Assembly (NCBI GenBank): GCA_905182995.1 | Contig: CAJJDP010000134.1 | Span: 191,133-255,132, forward strand | Source: Paramecium octaurelia | Lineage: Eukaryota; Ciliophora; Oligohymenophorea; Peniculida; Parameciidae | Length of the DNA: 64,000 nucleotides | Direction of reading: 5' to 3' | Shown: positions 12,240 through 25,200 of the stretch, in pieces | How the letters are laid out: every line of letters starts with the position of its first letter | How positions within the stretch are numbered: position 1 is the stretch's first letter | Made by a program: the position numbers and the translations under genes | The notes under the pieces: model-generated | Told to the model about the DNA's origin: nothing | Database searches by the model: none | Seen by the model: the letters and a program-made list of their open reading frames with translations, nothing else

Positions 12240-12395
12240 CTAAAATATTATTATTTCATTTTATTAGAAAATTCTTTATTATCTTTGGATGATTTCATTT
12301 TTTTGTAATTTTTATTAATTATTCAAATATAAATAGTTACAAATAATCAAACATCGATTGATTTTTTAAATTACTCTTTGTTCTTTAAAAAATAT

Positions 12396-14575
12396 TCAAT
12401 CCTACAATTTATAACATTATATATACGTTTAATTGCAAATAGGGCATCTCACTAATTTTGTGTTTATTCTTATCCAATCTTCAAAACACTCCAAATGAAA
12501 TGTGTGTCCACAGAATATCTGAACGATTTCCTACTTCATTTCATATTTCTCAATACAAAAAGGACACTTGTCTTCGTCATATCTCAGAACATGTTTTGAA
12601 AAGCATAACTTCATTAACACCTTTTCCTTAATCATATTTTCCATCACATTTGAGAGACTATCATTATCCAGACTTTGTTTGCTATCCTGAATTGTAAGCG
12701 AGATCAAATAATTCATCCTCTTATTAGCTATGTAGATGATGATTCCGAAAAGAATCAGAGCTCCCAATAATAAACAGGTTAGTTTCTTTATTTTGAAATC
12801 CTCTGAATCTGCTTGAGGATCCTACTATTTAAATGTGACTGTCAGATCATTCACTAAAATATCCTCCAACATCACGATTGTCATTCTAAAATAATAGCCT
12901 TTGAATATAAAATCAGACTTGTAATCACTAATCATTATTTAATCGCATAATTGTTAAGTGTCATTCCCTAAACATATGCTTTATTATATGAAGTTCTTCT
13001 TTGTTAATTTATCCACTTGCAAACTGAAAAGCAAATTGAATTACTAATAAGTATTAGCATCATAAAACCACGTGAACACTGATCCCTTCGGAACATTTCC
13101 ATAATACGTCGAATTGAATTCGATCTCCTAACCACAATTCATTATTTTATTAACAAACCATTTTGAACTTTCCCTATTTTAATTGAATCCAACACTCTAT
13201 TAATTCTATTAAGCCTAGCATTATTCATCGATCCACTCGCAACCTGTTTATTTCATACAAGCATAACAACTATTAAATTTATTGCAACCATGTACAAATT
13301 GATTATACAAGGATTCAAATATGCATTCAGACTTGTAGGGAACCAAAGAAATGTTCAAGGATCCATAGATTATGTCACAAGGCATTTGGCATTTTTATTT
13401 ATATTAGGATTAAACTTAATTCAATTATTATTAGGGTTGTGCTTCATATCTCTATTAATATTGAATTGATTGTAAATTCATCTTCGGCAATTCCTCAATA
13501 TTGAATTCACATTATTGAAATTGGTCCATTCTTAGATAATCAATCTTGACGTTCATCGTCTCGAATTGATCATATATTAACATCAATTAAGTTTGATCTA
13601 TGTGAAATGCTACGTGGGAATATGGTAGATCGTATTATTAAATCAATCTTACAGATTTTGAATAAAAGTAGTAATTATTCTCTTCAATAATGAATAATTT
13701 AATTCCTTTGATATTTTGTTACAATATGTAATTTGAATCAATTCCATCAAAATTTGTCAGCATTTATAGCGGTTGTGAATCAAATCTATATATTTCTTAA
13801 ATTTCATATAAAATCTCTCCAACACTGTAAAGTACTTAGAATTGCTCATATGTAATAATGATATAGCCTGATTTATATATTCTCCATTTTGAAGGCACAT
13901 TATTTTCAGATAAGGAGTATGTAGAAACATCTCTGAATTGCTTATCAAATAAAGAGTATTCAATCAATTTGAGCTGATTTTATTTCACTACGATTAGCAA
14001 GAGAGAATTCCTTATTTTGTTGTAATATTGTGAAAATCCAATAATACTAGCATTATCGTGCGAATTGAATTTGTAGGAAATGCTGTAAAACTAATTCACA
14101 TTTCCAGGAAGCATCGGGAGCAATTCTATAATGTAATTTTGCTTGTCTACTCTTCTCAATGTAGAAATTGTAATATGGATTGAATCTATCTACGTGAGTT
14201 CATAAAACATTATATTGTGTTCCTGCTATATCGGATTCGAATGTTCAGGATTTGAAATCCTTCCTATTGATAAGGTTTTCTAACCTTCCTTAGTGATGAG
14301 GTCACAAATTAAGTAATTACTTAACTAAGTTTCTCCATTTCTCTCCTAAGAATAAATACCTATCTATATTGTAAAACACTTATATCTACTTATTTTTATG
14401 TGAGTTCTAATTTTGGAACAAATGCATTATGTTAAATACATTGAAATAGAACGTAATCAGAATTTGAACCAGAGTAAATGCATCCACGAAAATTTTGATT
14501 CTCTACACTACCTTTTGATCTCGAGTATAACTGAGAACCATACACGATCTCAATGAATAGTATATAGAAATACAT
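12396..14575 (-). CDS. Single-pass membrane RING-H2 E3 ligase
   Basis: Predicted 717 aa with one 26-nt intron (14364-14389). A hydrophobic start (MYFYILFIEIVYG) looks like a signal peptide. A long lumenal region follows, with a Cys-rich PSI-like knot near residues 405-450 (CNKFNSCYACMKQTGCEW). One membrane helix lies near 590-612 (LLLGALILFGIIIYIA). The cytosolic tail carries a RING-H2 finger: CPFC, then CGHTFHLEC, then CPIC. The layout parallels lumenal-domain/TM/RING ligases of the endomembrane system, which ubiquitinate membrane cargo. Substrate unknown. Confidence 0.8.
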
Positions 14576-14727
14576 TTATATAAATAATTGTTCTGTGTTT
14601 AAAGTAATTTTAGAATTTAAAAATAACCCTAATTATTTAGTTCCTAATTCCATATATTATCCTCATTATCATGATGCATCATAGTATTTATGGAATTTAA
14701 TAAAAATTAATAATGTGATAAAATTGA

Positions 14728-16484
14728 TCATTAACGAACCGTCATCTACTACTTCCACTATTTAAACTACGCAATAGGTGATTGATCCTCGTCATCTGAG
14801 GATTCTCTGAACTTGATTCCCTTGTTAATCATATCCAAACATGAAATTGATCTATCTCTGTTTCCAAATGTATCGAGAGCATACATATCCTTATTGGCAG
14901 GATTGCTTTTCTTTACTTTCTATTAGAATTACGCCTTGTATGATGTATTTTATTGAGATTGTTGTTTTAATTAATTTATGCATTAATTGGATTTAGGATC
15001 TCTTTTTTCGTGATTTTCTTTATTTTACAGTATTGTATCTTTGCTTTTATTTAAGTGTCTGCCCTACTTGCTTTGTCTTTCTCTGTCATCACATAAGGAT
15101 TGATCAGTCATTGCACTTTAACAGGAAATGTTGAATTGAGGTAACATATATTCTTAGGAGTATCTAGGATCATCTTACTGTTTAATTTCTGATGATAATT
15201 GCTTCACTTATTCTTGCAATTCTTAATTCTACTATCTCAACATTTGCTTCTCCGATTTGAATTTTGTGATTTGCTTGTGTATTTCAGTTAGATGGTTTTA
15301 TAATTCTTCAATGAAATTCTAATTCTCATTCAACTAATTCATCAAATTTGAGATCTCCTTTTTATGTTATTATTCAAGTTCTTTCTCCTTGATATCATAC
15401 TACTCCTCAAAGTACTTCTACATCTCTTCAATCACAACCTACTCATTGTTTGTCTATAATTATTGCTCCAACAAAGTAATCTATTGATTCTGTTAAACTA
15501 ATTTCTTTTCCAATTCATTAAACTTAACCATTAAGTCCTAGTTCTCCTTCTCCCTTTGCTAAATCAATTTCTCCTTTTCCTTAATCTGTTAATCATATCC
15601 CTGTTTAGTCATCTCCAATTAAAGTTGATTCTCCTCCAATTATAATTCCAATTATTCAATCGAATTCTTTTATTAATTCAGTATGTTAGTCATTTAATTA
15701 TTCTAAGTATTCACAATGTTCAATTGCTTCTAGAATTCGTTTCTAAATTTCAAACTTAATAATCTTACTTCTATGCATTAAGACACTTCTCTATAGTACA
15801 CTTCTCTCTGGATGATAGATTGTTTGCTTCTGCAATCAAAATCTCATACTTTTCGGCTATCTACACTTTCTCCCTTTCCAATTGATCAACTGTATGCTTC
15901 ATCTTCTCTATTTGAGTAATCCTTTCTTATAAAATCTATTGATGGTCATATAAATACTTAATTCAATTTTGAATTCTCTCCTAATACCAAATTTATTTTA
16001 TGTTCATATTCAATAATCTTTTTTTCTAATTGCTTTTCTTTTTCCACTCTTCTTGAAGATTCTAATTAATCATCCTTGTGTAATAGTTTGTTCTATAATA
16101 TATATTATAATCAAATACTTCAATTTCCAATTGTCTTAATAGTTTGTTTAAATTTGTTATCTCATTGTCCTTTTTATTGAGAATCTACGCAAATTTGTCC
16201 TGCTACTCTAAAAATTGAGATGATTTATCAATATCCCCCATCCTTTTATTTTTCTCTATCTCGTCCATTAACATTCTTTTGAGTTCAATATTTTCAGCCA
16301 ACTATTCTTCGAGTTAAGTCCTGTAATCCTCGATCTCATACTTGTTCTCTCGATCACAAGCAAATGAAACCACTGAGGTTTTCAAAGAAGCCTCTGACCT
16401 GTTAGTGACATCTAATTGTTTCAAGACCTCTCGATTGGATTACTAAAATTGCTTTTCCCCACTATCTATGTAGTATTTGTTCAT
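14728..16484 (-). CDS. Coiled-coil protein
   Basis: Predicted 562 aa with introns 16093-16118 (26 nt), 15936-15957 (22 nt) and 15830-15849 (20 nt). Almost the whole length is heptad-like Leu/Gln/Glu/Lys coiled coil, rich in Gln from TAA/TAG codons. The last 120 residues are less helical and end in an acidic patch (FRESSDDEDQSP). There are no membrane segments or catalytic motifs. A structural role, for example in basal body or cortex, is possible but only a guess. Confidence 0.7.
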
Positions 16485-16879
16485 CTTGTTGTTTTAACGA
16501 ATAAATATTTAATATTATAATATATAAAAATGTAAGGTTTTATTTATATAAAACAATAGTTCAGAATAAAATGAATTTATGATTGGTTTAGATGTAATAT
16601 AAAATATTATAAAAATTATTTGTAAATTCCTGCTTTAACTATTCCTAATTTAGAATTTAATCTTATAATATATTATAGTAAGTTTATAAATTTTATAGTG
16701 AGTAATGAATACAGAATTTCTGTAAATATACTTCAAACTTTATTTTGAATCTTACTTTAATCAACCTTCCAAAATAAACTTTATAAATTATTGAATTATA
16801 ATTTTTATATTTGCTACCTTCATCAATATAACATCAAGATATTTAATATTAAAATAAACATAAAATAGTGGCATCAAAA
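16485..16879. other. Intergenic, AT-rich
   Basis: Between two minus-strand genes. No convincing frame or RNA element seen. Confidence 0.5.
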
Positions 16880-17404
16880 TCATCGACATATTTTATTTAT
16901 CAAAAGTATTTACTATTCTAATATTTACCTTAATAAATTATACTCATTTTATTTTTCCTCTCTGAGTTGTTATTCAAGCACATTTTTATCCATTTAGATA
17001 TTGAATTACTCACTATCCTTCTAAATTTAATTCTTCTAAAGAAATAGTTATAACTAGTTATTCAATTTCTATCTGCATTATTGCATTTTAGAGATCTGCT
17101 CACATCTAATACCTTTCTGGATTTAAACAATCTATCTTAGTAGATCAAGTTAACCATCGTAATCTATACTTTATTTCATAAATGAACCTTTATTAGACTC
17201 TTAAAGAACGCCGTGCCTTCTAAATTTATTTAGTATGGCTTTCGCTGTTGAAAAGTTTATCTTACAAATTTAAGCAGAAGCCCTTATGGTTCTTTTATCA
17301 CATAAAACAAGTCTGAGAAATGTTAATCTAGAGGCAATCTTTTCTTATTTCTTTTAAGAGTTGGGATTTCTGCTAAGATTCTCATTTTTCTAGCTACTCT
17401 GCAT
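16880..17404 (-). CDS. Small putative helix-turn-helix protein
   Basis: A single exon of 174 codons. Residues about 25-75 form three predicted helices with the phrase SAQICKINFSTAKAILNKF, which resembles a homeodomain-like helix-turn-helix with a basic tail (RRHG). The rest is Gln-rich coiled coil. Such short proteins with a STAK-type recognition helix appear as a ciliate lineage family in my memory. DNA binding is inferred from the pattern only. Another small HTH-like gene lies at 25201-25615. Confidence 0.55.
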
Positions 17405-17866
17405 ATCTATTTAAAAATATTAATTTAGAGTGAAATCCACTCAGTGAAAAATAATATGTATTAATTGAAATCATTGCCAATGGCTGATAATCATTACCGT
17501 CTCTATTATGCACTATGAAAACTTTTCCCAAATTCAAATTTTTAATAAGTCACCATTATAATATCCAGAAATTTTATATAATAAATTAAAATATATTTTA
17601 ATTTAGAAATTACTGGTGCAATTAATCTTTAGGTGATTTTGAGTCCTTTTTGTGCGTAATTTTGGTTCAAAAACCGTATTTAAGATTGTTCACCATTGAA
17701 GATTGATATTTTGGCTAATCTAATATCCTCCAATATTATGAAATTGAAATTATTTTAAATAAAATATACAGTGGTGTGATCAAATAAGAAGTTGGAGTAT
17801 TTACAATAATTTAAGTCTGTGATATTATAATATTTTAAATCTTTATAAATTGAATATCAAATTATG
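17405..17866. other. Intergenic, AT-rich
   Basis: Short open stretches occur on the minus strand, but none has a start, a stop and balanced composition that I can support. Confidence 0.4.
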
Positions 17867-20262
17867 TCATCTATTTTTTTATAGTTAATCCTCCAAATTT
17901 TATACATAAAGTTCATTCTTCTTCAATTTTTATTGTAAAATCTTGACTTCGCCCATCAAGTTTCTAATCTACTAATCAGCTGATTTGTCTCTCTAAAATA
18001 TATATATAAGTATCATACTATTGAGTCAAAGTCTTGCATAATGAGCTATCTTATTTTTGCTTCTTATTCATTCAATTAAAATTTCTATTGTTGATTAGCA
18101 GTTTACAGTTCAGATATGAGAATTTAGTTTTTTGTATTTCCTATTGTTAAATTCTGAATCTCATTTTCCAATTATCTTATTTTGTCTCCTTTTTAATTAA
18201 TCTCATATTTCAATTATTAGTTTTCTTAATTGATAGAATTTACTAATAAATTAAACTGAGCCTTCTATTCATTTGTCAATTGTTAGTATTGCTCTGTTAG
18301 TTGTTATTCAGTCCTTTTTCTTATGTCTTCCATTTACTAATTTACCTAATTTTTCAAAATTATATTTTATTATTCCATATTATAAGATTATATTTATTCT
18401 TATTTTAATTAATCTTGTAATGTCTAGCACTCCTGTTATTTTTTCTAAAATTGTATATTCATCAAATTAATTTCCTTTTCAAATCTAACTTATAATTATA
18501 ATAATTCCTCGTTTAATTATTTACACTTATTATCCAATTACAAATAAGCTTATTGTTTATCATTATATTAATTTCTTGATTTTTGCAATTCTTCTTTCAA
18601 TTTATCAGTATCGTTATTATATTATCCTTTCAATTCATTGTAATTTTATGTTAATTTGTCTAGTTATTAATTTAATAATTGTTTATCTTAATTTAAAAGA
18701 GTATTCTAAAGTACTTTTTAATCAATCTAATCTTACAAGTTTTTGATCTAATCATCTTGTATAGCACTATGTTGATTGTTTAAATGAGCTTCTTGATCAT
18801 ATCTTCTCTGAATACCTATTAATTGTTCATTTGTTGCTTTGATTTTAGCTTCCAATTCAGCTAACAATTAATTTCTATCATTGAGCTATTATTAGAACCA
18901 TTAAACTTCTTTACTTTATTAAGTTTCCAATTTATTCAACTCCTACTAGTATCTAAGCTTCTAAATTGAAATTTCTTCTTATAATTATAAATAAGAATTT
19001 TATAATTGTTGCTTCTCTTCAAGGAGTTAATTAAATTATTACGTTTTATCATCTAATTGCCTCTAGGTTCTGCTTATTTAGTCCTATAAATCCTTAATTG
19101 TATTATTAAAATTGTATGTGTCTTGATCTAATTTTTATTATAATGAAAATATTTTGTTCTCTAATTCTCTTTTCTATTTATCCTATTCCAATATTTTAAG
19201 CTCCTTCTCTGTTATTTGTTATTGAAGAGTTGTACTATCTCTTAAATATTTTGATTCCCCGTTTTTCAATTATTATTACAATTAAAATGACAAAGCATTT
19301 GTTTCCAATTAAAGTTTTTCGTACATCATAGATAACTAAGCTTTCTCATTTTGTACTTATTCTAATAGTTTTGATTAAAGGTCCAATTAATCCTTAAATC
19401 TATTACTTTAGTCTTTTGTGTCTTAAACTTCTGTTCTCAATTAAAGTGTGTCTTAATCATATTTTCTCTATAATTAATACAAATATTCTTGAGTTTACTT
19501 TAATTTTTACTCAGTAGTCATAAGAGCTGACTCTTTATTTGTTAAATTAAGGGACAGTACTTGACTTTCTTTAGAATATCTCAATTCATTTTCAGATTGT
19601 TCTTATTTATGGGTTAAAGATTGTGAATTAATCACGTTTCTAAGGGAATCGATTTCTTTTTATTATGCCAATTTATTTTAGTTTAATTCATTAATATTAA
19701 TCACTTGCTTATCACATTAGATCTATAATTTTGCTAATCTATCCTATAAATCTAATATGTGTTAATTTGTTGTATCAATTTATAAACTGTTTTTTTGTTT
19801 TAATTAGTTTTACAAATCATCAATTTTATTTTATAATTGCTTGATAGTTTGATTTGCAGAACTGAAATCAGATTAAAGTGATTCCCTCTGAACAACAGAT
19901 CTTGTGATTTCTCTATCAAAATCTAATGGTTTCTATTGCAGCTATTTTATTGCTGCTTGGAGATCCAACACTTATTATTTTAATTTTCTCTTTTCATCGT
20001 CTTCTTAAAACGATTAATTTAATCTATCCACATTTATTTCTTGTTGACTTTAAGTTAAAGATCGATCTAATTAGTATTGAATATCCTCTATCTTTTTCTA
20101 TTTTAATGTGCTGTCTCTCTCAAAAATCTTTAATCTATTATTGGCTTAATTTAGTTAGCTTTGCAATTAATCTCTCTCTCTTTGTAAATTGGCTATTTGT
20201 ATTTAAGGATCCTGGTCTTGTTAGCTATTCTGTTTTGGCTTCTACGAGGTTCTAACACTCAT
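17867..20262 (-). CDS. Long coiled-coil protein
   Basis: Predicted 789 aa with one 26-nt intron (17993-18018) close to the 3' end. From residue 25 onward it is continuous heptad coiled coil, extremely rich in Gln, Leu, Asn, Lys and Glu. The N-terminus is short and polar (MSVRTSQKPKQNSQQ). The last exon encodes a short tail and ends QKNR. It resembles many ciliate filament or basal-body proteins in composition only. The antisense strand shows a spurious hydrophobic frame because Gln/Leu-rich heptads read as Leu/Ile/Phe. Confidence 0.75.
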
Positions 20263-20684
20263 CTAGATATTAAATAATTAAATTTTATTTATATATAATT
20301 CAATAATTTGTATATCTTATGTACTAAGTTGCTGCAAATGTAATTTTTATATGCTGTACTTTCTAAAATTATTACTCAAACTATACAAATGCATCTCATT
20401 TAATCTTCAATTCTAATTATCTAAACAAGCTAATCTGCTTAATTATCTTCATGATTATTTTTACTCAACTCAAACCTTAGTTTTAAAGCTGTGTTATTTA
20501 ACTCTTATCGAGGTGGTAGCTATAAAGTTAATGTTATTCTGACTTTGTTTATATTTTTCCCACTAAATTTGCATTTTACGTGTCTTACTTATGTGTAAAT
20601 TGTTAATTTCTCTAAGATGAAGCATAAGTAATTCCTACAAGAATCAGTAAATGAATAATTCTTTAGGTTAAGTAACAATTATAA
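20263..20684. other. Intergenic, AT-rich
   Basis: Upstream of the long coiled-coil gene. No supported feature. Confidence 0.4.
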
Positions 20685-21890
20685 TCACTTTTATTATAGT
20701 TATTCGTTGTAGGAATAGTCCGATTGAAATCTCAATTGCTATTTCAATATCTCATAGCTAATCTCTATAAATGAAAATTCTACTATTTAAAGAATTTATT
20801 AATCTTTAAATTTTTATTCAATTTCATAATTTTAACCAAATTTTTGTTTAATCTTATCAACTTTATGACCAATCTCATTAAATTTTGACTTTCCTTTTTG
20901 TAAAATTTAACATGTTAAGTTAATTTGTGATATTTTATTTGCCTTTTTCCTATGTATTATTATGCATTCATTTTTGTAATTCTTTATAATTGGTAGTATA
21001 TTAAATTGACTAATTGCTATAATTATTTCTGATATTATCTCTGCATTTAAGAATGAATTTATTGATAGTTATTAGATTTTTGTAATAGTATTATTACTTA
21101 ATACAACATATATTATTATTTTATCAATTTGAAGTTTCAAAGTTAATTATTCAGGTGGTTGTGATTGTTTAAATTTAAAGAAATTTTAGATTTTGCGCAA
21201 GGATAAAAATTTTTATGTAATTTTATTGTGATTTTATTATTGTCATAATCTGCTTGTTACTTATCTATCATTATATCTGATATTTTTTTTCAGCAATATT
21301 TCTTAAAATTCATAAAGAGAATCATAAAGACAAAGATAGAAATAGTAAATGTGATTATTAAGGTGAAGTGTTCGAGACTTTTTAACGAGACAATATAACA
21401 TTTTACTGATGTAATATTCCATTTGAAATAAGCTACATAAGTATTAAAAATGAAATAATACTGAAATTATAAAGGTAGGTTGCATTACATATATCTATAT
21501 GAAAAGTCAACCTTGTCTGAGTTCATAAAAATTAAGTAATATTTATCAAGTTTTCGATACTTGCGAAAAAGGAATTGAAAATTCGTATGAATATATATGG
21601 TAATAAAAGAAAAACAATTTTGTTTAAATTAATCCAGTGGCATATAATTTCCGTTCTATTCCCAGTAATCATTTTAATTCTAGGTCATTCTAAAATTTTT
21701 CTTTATTTTTTGCATAAGAAATAAATTTCTGAACAACTTCCTTTTCAAATATATTTTTGTCCTAATCATAATTTAAGATTTCATTTTCATTAATATTTTG
21801 AAATTTCTAATTTTAAACGAAATCTATTGTTCGCTACAAAATTCTTTGATGAAATTGTGCGATTTTATATTAGAAAATAAAAATGATTAA
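20685..21890 (-). CDS. Coding-like minus-strand stretch, structure unresolved
   Basis: Two parts read like protein on the minus strand. One, 21669-21890, contains phrases such as EKEVVQKFISYAKNKEKF. The other, 20685-21242, contains KGKSKFNEIGHKVDKIKQKF and ends QLQQK before TGA. Between them, another frame holds a possible membrane helix. I could not join them with standard short introns, nor find a firm start. It may be a multi-exon gene or a decaying duplicate. Chance openness cannot be excluded in DNA this AT-rich. Confidence 0.3.
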
Positions 21891-21920
21891 TATGTGACAA
21901 AAATATTTATGTATTTTACA

Positions 21921-22973
21921 TCATTATTATTCTGCAGCTCTTCTTTCAGCCAATCTTTCTAATTCATTGACTAAGACTAATTCTTATCTTCTTCCTGCAG
22001 TGACGGCTTCATATTCAACATCGAAGCTGTGGCACAAATCTGCAGCATCATCCCATAAAGTTTAGTTTCTGGATCTTTTATTGGTAGCGGCTTAAGCAAC
22101 TGCAGTTTAAGTGGAAATAGTTCCTTGTAAGTTTTCAGCCTTGCTGCTTAAATGAGTCTTGGCGTCATCAAGTCTTGTTTATGAAGCAAGATAAAGATCT
22201 TTTTGTTAAGCGAAAAGACCCAAAGCAGTAGTGTTTTCGGCAGTGTATGAGGCCCATGCTTCTTCAACGTTGCTTCTCAAGGTTTACAACAATTAAACGA
22301 GTCTTTCAGCTGCACCAGTTGAATCTTCTTCTTAGGTAATTTAAGCCAAGGCACCAATAGCTTACATGAATGCCTTGTTCATTTTGGTAGCAATAGCTGA
22401 TTTCATTAATTTAGTTGTCATTTCAGCGACTTGGACTAAAGATGCTTGTCCTTTAGCAAGAGCAGTTGCAAGATCAATGGAATCATCAATAGCATTAATG
22501 GCATCGTTGAAGGTAACAGCTCCTCTGTTATATGATTGGGTGTCTTCCTTTCTGGCATCATTAATCAAAGTGATGTGTAGGGAGACTGTGTTCAAAATGT
22601 TTTCAGTTTCTCCAAGGGTTGCTTGAGTTTTTTTCAATAAGATGGTTGCAGTCTTTAAAATTCCGTTGGCAATTTTGAGTGTGCCATTGGCGTCTTCAAC
22701 TTCAGCTCTTCTGTAGGCAATTTCACTGTCGCATTCAGTTTTTTATGCATTGTAGACATCATCATGTCCACTTTGTTCTTCTGCAACTGCTGATTTGAAT
22801 GAGTTAAGAACTCCCTTGATTGAATCTAATGGTGAGTGAGCCTTGATCTTGTTTTCAACTTCAACCATGATGTTCATGATGCTTCTCTTACCACCATATT
22901 GGAGTGGATGCTTTGACATCATTGTAGCATTGCTTATGGCTAAGACAACCAAGATTGTGAATGCAATTTTCAT
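21921..22973 (-). CDS. Trichocyst matrix protein precursor
   Basis: A single exon of 350 aa. A signal peptide (MKIAFTILVVLAISNATMM) leads into two long heptad-rich halves with very few aromatic residues. The ends resemble known Paramecium trichocyst matrix proteins: a propeptide region with KRSIMNIMVEVENK, DSEIAYRRAEVEDANG in the middle, and a C-terminus ELERLAERRAAEQQ. These precursors are cleaved in the secretory pathway and packed as a crystalline matrix in trichocysts, which expands on exocytosis. GC content is visibly higher than in the neighbours, as expected for highly expressed genes. A related gene on the same strand lies 4.6 kb away. Confidence 0.93.
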
Positions 22974-23528
22974 ATTTTAATAATTGATTTATACTTTTTT
23001 ATTTCAGTTCCCTTTATACCACAACATTTCCCCTATTAAAAACGGATTGTAGTGTAAAAGAAATAATAATTAATTTTTCAAAAACGTGTAATATTTTAAT
23101 ATATTTAATTTAAATATTTTTTTATCCATTTATTTTTAATAACTTGGACATTTTAATATTTATTTATCATATTAATATTTAGTTGCATATTTTACAAAAT
23201 ATTAGAAAATTTTAGAATTTCTTACATAAACACTACCAACTCATAATTAATACTCCTTCAATGAGAAAACATTAGACCAATCTAGATGTAATTATGATGT
23301 CTTTTTGGGTGTTCATGACTTTTTTATTTTATTTAATTTTTTGAAATTTCTTGAAAAATGCACTTAATTTTTCTGTATATATTTTATATAAAAAATATTC
23401 AAGGTTATAGCAAAATATTAATATAAAAGCATGATTTTAATTTATGTAAATGAAAAGGATTATAAAAATTGAAATATTATAACCATTAATCTATGCCTAT
23501 TGAGGTAGTTAAGGAATACAATCAATTT
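22974..23528. other. Intergenic upstream of trichocyst gene
   Basis: AT-rich. It should contain the promoter of the trichocyst matrix gene on the minus strand. A run of T-rich sequence near 23090-23200 is unremarkable for this genome. Confidence 0.4.
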
Positions 23529-23711
23529 TCATGATTTATTAAATGCATTATAAAACTCAATTCTCAACCCTTAGATATTTTCTAGACACTTCATCATGCA
23601 TTCCTTCTCAAATGGAGTCAGTATCTTTTCCATGTATGATTTTACACATTAATTATAACATAAGTCGGCCATATATAATTTGACAGAAATTTTATCGTCT
23701 TGATTATTCAT
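23529..23711 (-). CDS. Small TIM-family mitochondrial chaperone
   Basis: A 60-residue single exon. It carries twin CX3C motifs, CYNQC and CMMKC, separated by 16 residues (VKSYMEKILTPFEKE). This is the hallmark of the Tim8/9/10/13 family, which forms hexameric chaperones in the mitochondrial intermembrane space and escorts hydrophobic precursors. Length is a little short for the family, which is usually 80-100 aa, though core-only members exist. Which of the four it is cannot be told. Its start codon lies only 19 nt from the start of the divergent gene at 23731. Confidence 0.75.
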
Positions 23712-23730
23712 TTATATTATTTTTTTTATC

Positions 23731-25151
23731 ATGAAAAAAGCAACCGATGGGATCAATTGTATTTTTATTATTCGCATTCTTAGATGAAAATGAGTACATA
23801 GCCAACTAGGAAGATAAATTGCTAGCAAAGATGAGGAAGAAACAGGTATGATAATCTCTAATAGAGGAACGAGAATTGGAGCAATTAAAATTGTATGAGC
23901 AATAACAAACAGAACAAGAAAGAAGAAAATATTCAATCTTAGAATCGACACGTTCAAAATAACAATAAGTGGAATTAGCATTAAAGGAGAAGAAATAAAT
24001 GGTGAGTCTATTTCATTAAAATTATCATCTAGATAGAATTAAAAAGAAAAGAAAAAGAGAAGGAAAAATTACTTCAGGTGCAAAAGATGGAATAAGAAAA
24101 ATTAAAAGAATTGACAGAAAGGGAAATAAGTCGAGACTTGATTCTTTACGAATTACATAGCAATAAAAACATTTAAAAAAGCCCAATTGCAGATAAGGTT
24201 AAGCCGTCTCTAGTAAAAAAGTAAAAGTAATATTTATGCAAGAATAGCTTAAGGAATAATAAATACATAATAAGAAGAGATTTTGATGAAGAAAATACAA
24301 TTGGATAAATTATAGAAGGAGTAGGAGGAGCAGATTAAAGATTTGAGAGAGAGAAAAGAATAATTATTGAAAGAATTAAAGTAAGCGAAAAAAAAGCAAT
24401 TAAAAAAAGTAAGGCAAAGAAATGAGGAAGAAAAACAATCTTATTAATAAGAGAAACAATAGAAAATAGATCAATATTAGAAAAAGTTAGATGAGATTGA
24501 ACTTACTTAGTAGGCTAAAATAGAATAGCTTGAATAAAAGAAAAAGGAGAAAATGGAAAAACTAAAGAGAGTGATGGTTAATATATTATTTTGATATTTG
24601 TAGGAGAATTACAAGAAAATAATGGCTGAAAAGAGTGATAAAGCTTAACAGAAAGTATCTCTATTAGAGGATAAAATCAATTAGATTTCAGAAAAAATGA
24701 AATTTACAGAAGAAAAAATAGAAAAAATAGAAAAAGAAAAGGCAAGACATAGATAGAATGTACTATTTATTATTATATTGAGATAAAATCAAGAAATGGC
24801 AGTATTTAAAATAACAAATCCTAAACCTTTTAAGATAAAATTAGATAAAAGGAAGAAGAACATCTAAAATCTATTACAGAAACTCAATCAATTTCTAAAA
24901 TTAAATTGTAACAAGAAAAACAAAAAAAAGAAGAACTGATACGAGATCATAAAAAGAAAGCTGAAAGCATCTTAAAAGAAATGGTGGACATTAAAAATAA
25001 GAAGCTAAAAGAGAAACTAAATAAAGCATAATAATTTAAGGATGAAAAAGAAAAATTATTCATGCAATAATAAAAACTAGCTAGAGAACTTGACCGTCAG
25101 AAGTAGAAATTAATGATGCACAGTCCTAGATATAAGGCAGAAGAGAAGTGA
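23731..25151 (+). CDS. Lys/Glu-rich coiled-coil protein
   Basis: Predicted 423 aa with six short introns (25, 21, 31, 22, 27 and 23 nt). Removing them gives one continuous Glu/Lys/Gln coiled coil ending PRYKAEEK. The ATG at 23731 is chosen because a 25-nt consensus intron follows nine codons later. Two of the introns only fit the frame if they end in GAG rather than TAG, which is unusual. No catalytic motif or membrane segment. Function unknown. Confidence 0.65.
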
Positions 25152-25200
25152 TTTATTATATTAGTTATATTTAAAGAGTTTATTATTTATTAATATAATC

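Noticed and set aside
19926-20255. Hydrophobic plus-strand frame of 109 codons that looks like a membrane protein
   Set aside because: It is the antisense of the Gln/Leu coiled-coil gene at 17867-20262; heptad Gln/Leu codons read backwards as Leu/Ile/Phe.
22366-22626. Plus-strand 86-codon frame opposite the trichocyst gene
   Set aside because: The minus strand encodes the conserved trichocyst matrix protein; the plus frame is its mirror.
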